64,000 bases of DNA from Duganella margarita. Lineage in GTDB: Bacteria > Pseudomonadota > Gammaproteobacteria > Burkholderiales > Burkholderiaceae_D. The stretch covers positions 458,389 to 522,388 of the forward strand of contig NZ_WWCS01000003.1 in assembly GCF_009857535.1 (NCBI RefSeq), given 5' to 3'. Under the pieces are notes generated by a model, which ran no database searches, was not told the origin of the DNA, and saw only the letters and a program-made list of their open reading frames with translations. The translations under genes and the position numbers were made by a program. The first letter of the stretch is position 1, and each line of letters opens with the position of its first letter. Of this stretch, positions 62,571 to 64,000 are shown piece after piece.

Positions 62571-64000
62571 ATGACTCAGAAAACTTATCAATGGTTCCTG
62601 GCCGTGGTCAGCGGCCTGGCCGGGCTGTTGTATGGCATCGATATCGGCATCATCGATCCGGCGCTGCCGTATCTGAACCGCGCCACCAGCCTGTCGGAAA
62701 GCCAGCTGTCGCTGGTGGTGGCGGCGGTGCTGGCCGGCTCCATCCTCGGCTCGGTGGTGGCCGGCGTGCTGGCCGACTGGCTGGGGCGCAAGCCGATGAT
62801 GGTGGTCAGCGCGCTGATGTTCGTCGGCAGCGTGGCGGTGATCTACCTGTCGCAGTCCTTCCTGCCCTTGCTGCTGGGCCGCCTGCTGCAAGGCATGAGC
62901 GGCGGCGTGATCGCGGTGGTGGTGCCGCTGTATCTGGCCGAATGCCTGCCGGCCGAGCAGCGCGGTCGCGGCGTGGCGGTGTTCCAGTTCATGCTGACGG
63001 CCGGCATCGTGCTGGCGGCGTTTGTCGGCAACTACTATCTGGGCAATGCCGAGCTGGCGATCCAGGCGGCTGGCGCCGACCAGCAGCTGATCGTGGCTGC
63101 GTCCAACCATGCGTGGCGCAGCATGTTCCTGACGGTGTTGTATCCGGGCGCGGCGTTCCTGCTGGGCTGCCTGTTCATCGCCGAATCGCCGCGCTGGCTG
63201 GTCCGCCATGGCAAGCCGGAGCGGGCGCGCAGCGCGCTGCTGCGGCTGCGCCCGGCCGCTACCTGCGAGGCCGAGCTGGCGGAAATCGGCGCCGCGCTGG
63301 CGGCGGAGCGCGAGCGGCCGAAGCAGGCGCGCGGCGCGGCGCTGATGGAGATGCTGACCGAGCGGCGCTATGTGCTGCCGTTTATCCTGGCCTGCGTCAT
63401 CCTCGGCTGCAACCAGGCGACCGGCATCAATTCGGTGCTGCAATTCATGTCGACCATTCTGCAAAAGGCCGGCCTCGATCCGGTGGCGGCCGCCAGCTAT
63501 GGCACGGTGATCAAGATCCTCAACTCGGTGATGACGCTGGTGGCGATCGTGCTGGTCGAGCGCAAGGGCAGGGTGTTCCTGTTGAAGCTGGGCACGGGCG
63601 GCATCATCGTCTCGCTATGCCTGCTGGCGCTGCTGTTCTACCGCTTCGAGTCGCAGCGCCTGGACGTGCGGCCGCAGGTCGAGGCGCTGGTGCGCGATAA
63701 CAAGCTGGACTTCAACCTGGCCGATGTCGGCTGGGCCGGCACCGGCGCGGTGCAGCTGAGCATTCTGTACCAGTACGGCGAACGGCAGCAGGTGGCCGAA
63801 GCCTTCACGCCGACCGCCGCGTCGCAGGCGGTGCTGCAACGCGCGGCCGAGGTGGTGCACGGCTTGCCGCCGGCGCAGCGCGAACTGCTGGCGCAGGCGC
63901 AGGCGGCGTGGAGCGGGCGTGGTCCGGCCGCTGCGGCGGAACAGACGCAGCAGCTGATCGCCGGTCTGCCGGCCGGGGCGCGCAATGCGCTGGCGGCGGC
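62571..64000 (+). CDS. MFS sugar porter, cut by the window end
   Basis: The first 476 residues of a major-facilitator protein of the sugar-porter (XylE/GLUT) type: G-L-L-Y-G-I-D-I-G-I-I, A-D-W-L-G-R-K-P, L-Y-L-A-E-C-L-P-A, E-S-P-R-W-L-V-R-H-G and G-C-N-Q-A-T-G-I-N-S-V. No stop occurs before the window ends. After the eighth or so membrane segment a hydrophilic stretch of over 130 residues (from S-Q-R-L-D-V-R-P-Q) replaces the usual short loop. It follows the hexosaminidase gene by 10 bp and probably carries GlcNAc or a related sugar. Confidence 0.85.
   Translation, partial: MTQKTYQWFLAVVSGLAGLLYGIDIGIIDPALPYLNRATSLSESQLSLVVAAVLAGSILGSVVAGVLADWLGRKPMMVVSALMFVGSVAVIYLSQSFLPLLLGRLLQGMSGGVIAVVVPLYLAECLPAEQRGRGVAVFQFMLTAGIVLAAFVGNYYLGNAELAIQAAGADQQLIVAASNHAWRSMFLTVLYPGAAFLLGCLFIAESPRWLVRHGKPERARSALLRLRPAATCEAELAEIGAALAAERERPKQARGAALMEMLTERRYVLPFILACVILGCNQATGINSVLQFMSTILQKAGLDPVAAASYGTVIKILNSVMTLVAIVLVERKGRVFLLKLGTGGIIVSLCLLALLFYRFESQRLDVRPQVEALVRDNKLDFNLADVGWAGTGAVQLSILYQYGERQQVAEAFTPTAASQAVLQRAAEVVHGLPPAQRELLAQAQAAWSGRGPAAAAEQTQQLIAGLPAGARNALAA

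Overview
The window looks like part of the chromosome of a GC-rich betaproteobacterium, most likely from the Oxalobacteraceae (Duganella / Massilia / Janthinobacterium type). I infer this from the high GC, a Sec-type formate dehydrogenase locus, several TonB-dependent receptors and large chitin- and mannan-degrading loci. No rRNA, CRISPR array, insertion sequence or phage gene was seen.

Layout. (1) 1-1345: small poorly characterised genes, including a probably truncated membrane protein. (2) 1434-8742: six genes on the + strand, every junction a 4-nt ATGA overlap: MoxR-type AAA+ ATPase, unknown protein, metallopeptidase/VWA (DUF2201-type) protein, unknown protein, PaaK/CapK-like adenylate-forming enzyme, NadR-like NMN adenylyltransferase/kinase. 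This is the least explained system here. (3) 8688-15246: secreted metallo-beta-lactamase-fold protein, YCII-like protein, three DUF29 genes (the third broken), cytochrome c/sorbosone-dehydrogenase-like protein, chemotaxis receptor and alpha/beta hydrolase. (4) 15231-24565, minus strand: a selenium locus with tRNA-Sec, selB, selA, fdhE and the three formate dehydrogenase genes. The catalytic subunit carries an in-frame UGA followed by a bacterial SECIS-like hairpin. (5) 24704-28273: MINPP-like phytase plus TonB receptor, preceded by a convincing Pho box. (6) 28384-44307: mannan utilisation. A LacI-type regulator, YihS-like isomerase and PfkB kinase diverge from a FucP-type transporter, GH3, GH5 mannanase, GH27 and two SGNH esterases. 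A cidAB/LysR cassette follows, then a TonB receptor whose promoter carries the same operator. (7) 44308-64000: chitin utilisation. A two-component system with a beta-propeller sensor kinase, two NagX-like acyltransferases, three GH18 proteins, a TonB receptor, SMP-30-like protein, GspJ, GspK, GH20 hexosaminidase and a sugar transporter cut by the window end.

Regulation. Three layers are readable in the DNA. GTTTAGT-N7-ACTAAAC palindromes sit 23-24 bp upstream of TTGACC -35 boxes at three mannan promoters. Ten-bp-period direct repeats (GTAAnGAAnnGTAA) precede the response-regulator gene, the nagX operon and the chitin TonB receptor. A Pho box precedes the phytase operon. A structured region with its own terminator upstream of the response regulator may be a small RNA.

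How the parts work together (inference). Mannans would be cut by GH5/GH27/GH3 and deacetylated by the esterases; mannose would be isomerised to fructose and phosphorylated to fructose-6-phosphate. Chitin would be cut by GH18 enzymes and GH20, taken up by the TonB receptor and inner-membrane carriers, and sensed by the propeller kinase.
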